Assembly: GCA_946055365.1 (NCBI GenBank)
Contig: CAMGFM010000064.1
Location: 1 to 7,229, forward strand
Origin: an uncultured Prevotella sp.
Lineage (GTDB): Bacteria; Bacteroidota; Bacteroidia; Bacteroidales; Bacteroidaceae
DNA: 7,229 bases
Direction: 5' to 3'
Part shown: positions 5,941 to 7,229 of the stretch, in pieces
How positions within the stretch are numbered: the stretch's first letter is position 1
How the letters are laid out: each line of letters begins with the position of its first letter
The notes under the pieces: generated by a model
Told to the model about the DNA's origin: nothing
What the model saw: the letters and a program-made list of their open reading frames with translations, nothing else
The model's database searches: none
Program-made: the position numbers and the translations under genes

Positions 5941-7229
5941 TCAGAAGCCGCGCGCCCGTTCCCTTCTCAGCACGTTTTGCAGGTCAAAGACCAACTGCGG
6001 ATGCTTCAGAGCCACGTTGTTTTCCTCCCTGATGTCTGTTGATATGTCATAGAGTTGCGGTTGCGGGTTGTTGCCCGTCTCTATGTCAGGTCCCCATGTT
6101 ATTTTTGCAGGGCCGTCGCTTGGCTCTATATATTTCCATTGCTTTGTCCTCACCGTGAGCGTGCGGTTGCTCGCCATGCCTATCACGTTGTCGCGCCCGT
6201 CGTGGCACTTGCCGAGCAGTGCGTCGAGGTGGTCTTCGCTGTCCATGGCACATCCCTTGGGCAGGGTGGCGTTGATGAGAGAGCGCATGGAGCCATAGAT
6301 GTCCACGAGCGACATCAGAGCGTCCGACGATGAGCCTTCTGCCACATGTCCTTTCCAGCTCACGATGAGCGGCACGGCAGTGCCTCCCTCAAAGGCACTG
6401 TATTTGCCAGAACGCCACGGCCCCTGCGGCGAGTGAGCGCCGAGCAGCTCGTCGGCGCGGTCGTCATAGCCGTCGTCAGTCACGGGTCCGTTGTCGCTCG
6501 TGAGCAGTATGATGGTGTTGTCTGCCAGTCCCAGCTTTTCGACGGTGTCCATTATCTGTCCCACCGACCAGTCAAACTGCACTATGGCGTCGCCCCTCAT
6601 TCCCATGCCGCTCTTTCCGCGGAACCGCTCGTGGGGGAAGCGCGGCACATGCACGTCGTTTGTGGCAAAATACATGAAGAACGGCCTGTCGGCATTGTCC
6701 TTTATATAGTTTACGGCATAGGCTGTGATAGAGTCGGCGATGTTTTCGTCCTGCCAGAGAGCCTTGCCGCCGCCCCTCATATAGCCTATGCGTCCTATGC
6801 CGTTGACGATGGAGCAGTCGTGGCCGTGGCTTGACCGCTGGTTGTGGCACAGTTCGGGATGCTCACGTGCCGTCGGCTCGCCCGGGAAGTTGCGCATGTA
6901 GCTCACCTCTATGGGTGCCGAGGGGTCATAGCCTGCCACTTGGCCGTCTCTGATGAACACGCAAGGCACTCTGTCGGCGGTGGCAGCCATGATATAGTGG
7001 TTGTCAAAGCCTATGTCGGCGGGCGTTGCCGGCAGCGGGGCGTTCCAGTCCTGCGCGCCTGTCACGTCGCCGAGCCCGAGATGCCACTTGCCTATGGCGC
7101 AGGTGCGGTAGCCTTTGCTGCGAAACATGTCGGCTATGGTATATTGATGAGGCTTTATGATCATGGCAGCGTCGCCCTGTGCCACGTCGGTGCCGTTTCT
7201 GCGCCACGGATATTCGCCCGTGAGCAGGG
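5941..7229 (-). CDS. S1-type sulfatase, partial (N-terminus beyond right edge)
   Basis: This is a sulfatase of the alkaline phosphatase superfamily, which removes sulfate esters from glycans or small molecules, usually in the periplasm of Bacteroidota. The frame is open to base 7229: codons beyond the GTG at 7185 read LLTGEYPWRRNGTD, the segment that follows the catalytic C/S-x-P-x-R motif, so the gene clearly runs off the edge and the GTG is internal. Counting from the first full codon (7227-7225), 428 residues are present. Visible active-site residues are K47 and H49 (GKWHLG), H193 (NDVHVP), D245-N246 (SDNGP) and K275 (SGKYSAFEGG). The C-terminal subdomain is complete, with the usual WKYI and QLYDI segments, ending in a TGA at 5943-5941. 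The conserved stretch around MAATADRVPCVF is shared with many Bacteroidota arylsulfatases. The substrate cannot be told. It converges on the glycan operon and is probably unrelated to it. Confidence 0.92.
   Translation of the reverse strand, partial: LLTGEYPWRRNGTDVAQGDAAMIIKPHQYTIADMFRSKGYRTCAIGKWHLGLGDVTGAQDWNAPLPATPADIGFDNHYIMAATADRVPCVFIRDGQVAGYDPSAPIEVSYMRNFPGEPTAREHPELCHNQRSSHGHDCSIVNGIGRIGYMRGGGKALWQDENIADSITAYAVNYIKDNADRPFFMYFATNDVHVPRFPHERFRGKSGMGMRGDAIVQFDWSVGQIMDTVEKLGLADNTIILLTSDNGPVTDDGYDDRADELLGAHSPQGPWRSGKYSAFEGGTAVPLIVSWKGHVAEGSSSDALMSLVDIYGSMRSLINATLPKGCAMDSEDHLDALLGKCHDGRDNVIGMASNRTLTVRTKQWKYIEPSDGPAKITWGPDIETGNNPQPQLYDISTDIREENNVALKHPQLVFDLQNVLRRERARGF

Noticed and set aside
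6346..6834. 162-codon + frame opposite the sulfatase
   Set aside because: It is a shadow of the sulfatase, whose active-site motifs are clear on the minus strand.

Overview
The window looks like a chromosomal segment of a Bacteroidota bacterium, most likely a Prevotella-like member of the Bacteroidales. Four things point this way. The start codons lack Shine-Dalgarno sequences. The one clear promoter has the Bacteroidota form (TTTG, 19 bases, TATCTTTG). The CstA protein is of the short type, and there is an S1-type sulfatase. ATA is used freely for isoleucine in every gene I read. The genus is an inference; no rRNA or marker gene is present.

Layout. Bases 1-162 hold no gene I can support. 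A CstA-family carrier lies at 163-1641 (+). It is followed by a hairpin-forming repeat (copy A, about 1671-1760), a strong promoter (1810-1840) and about 725 bases without a convincing gene (1849-2573). A tight three-gene set on the + strand comes next: a family 2 glycosyltransferase (2574-3338), a WaaP/InaA-type sugar kinase (3331-4101, overlapping the first gene by 8 bases) and a two-domain glycosyltransferase with GT32-like and GT2-like halves (4130-5629). A second copy of the repeat (copy B, about 5674-5767) separates this operon from a convergent sulfatase (minus strand, 5941 to beyond the right edge; its N-terminus and catalytic formylglycine motif are outside the window).

How the genes work together. 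The three-gene set is best read as a cell-envelope glycan operon, probably building and phosphorylating the core of lipopolysaccharide or lipooligosaccharide: two enzymes add sugars and the kinase adds phosphate to a core sugar. The CstA carrier (peptide or small organic acid uptake) and the sulfatase (desulfation of host or dietary glycans) are probably independent neighbours.

The most unusual thing here is the repeat. Two intergenic copies of about 90 bp are each built from four copies of a 13-base unit (consensus AAAG[A/C]GGCACTTT), two forward and two reversed, with unit starts 22 bases apart within each arm. Each copy can fold into one long hairpin of about 30 paired positions. I see no new multi-gene system; the protein genes belong to known families.
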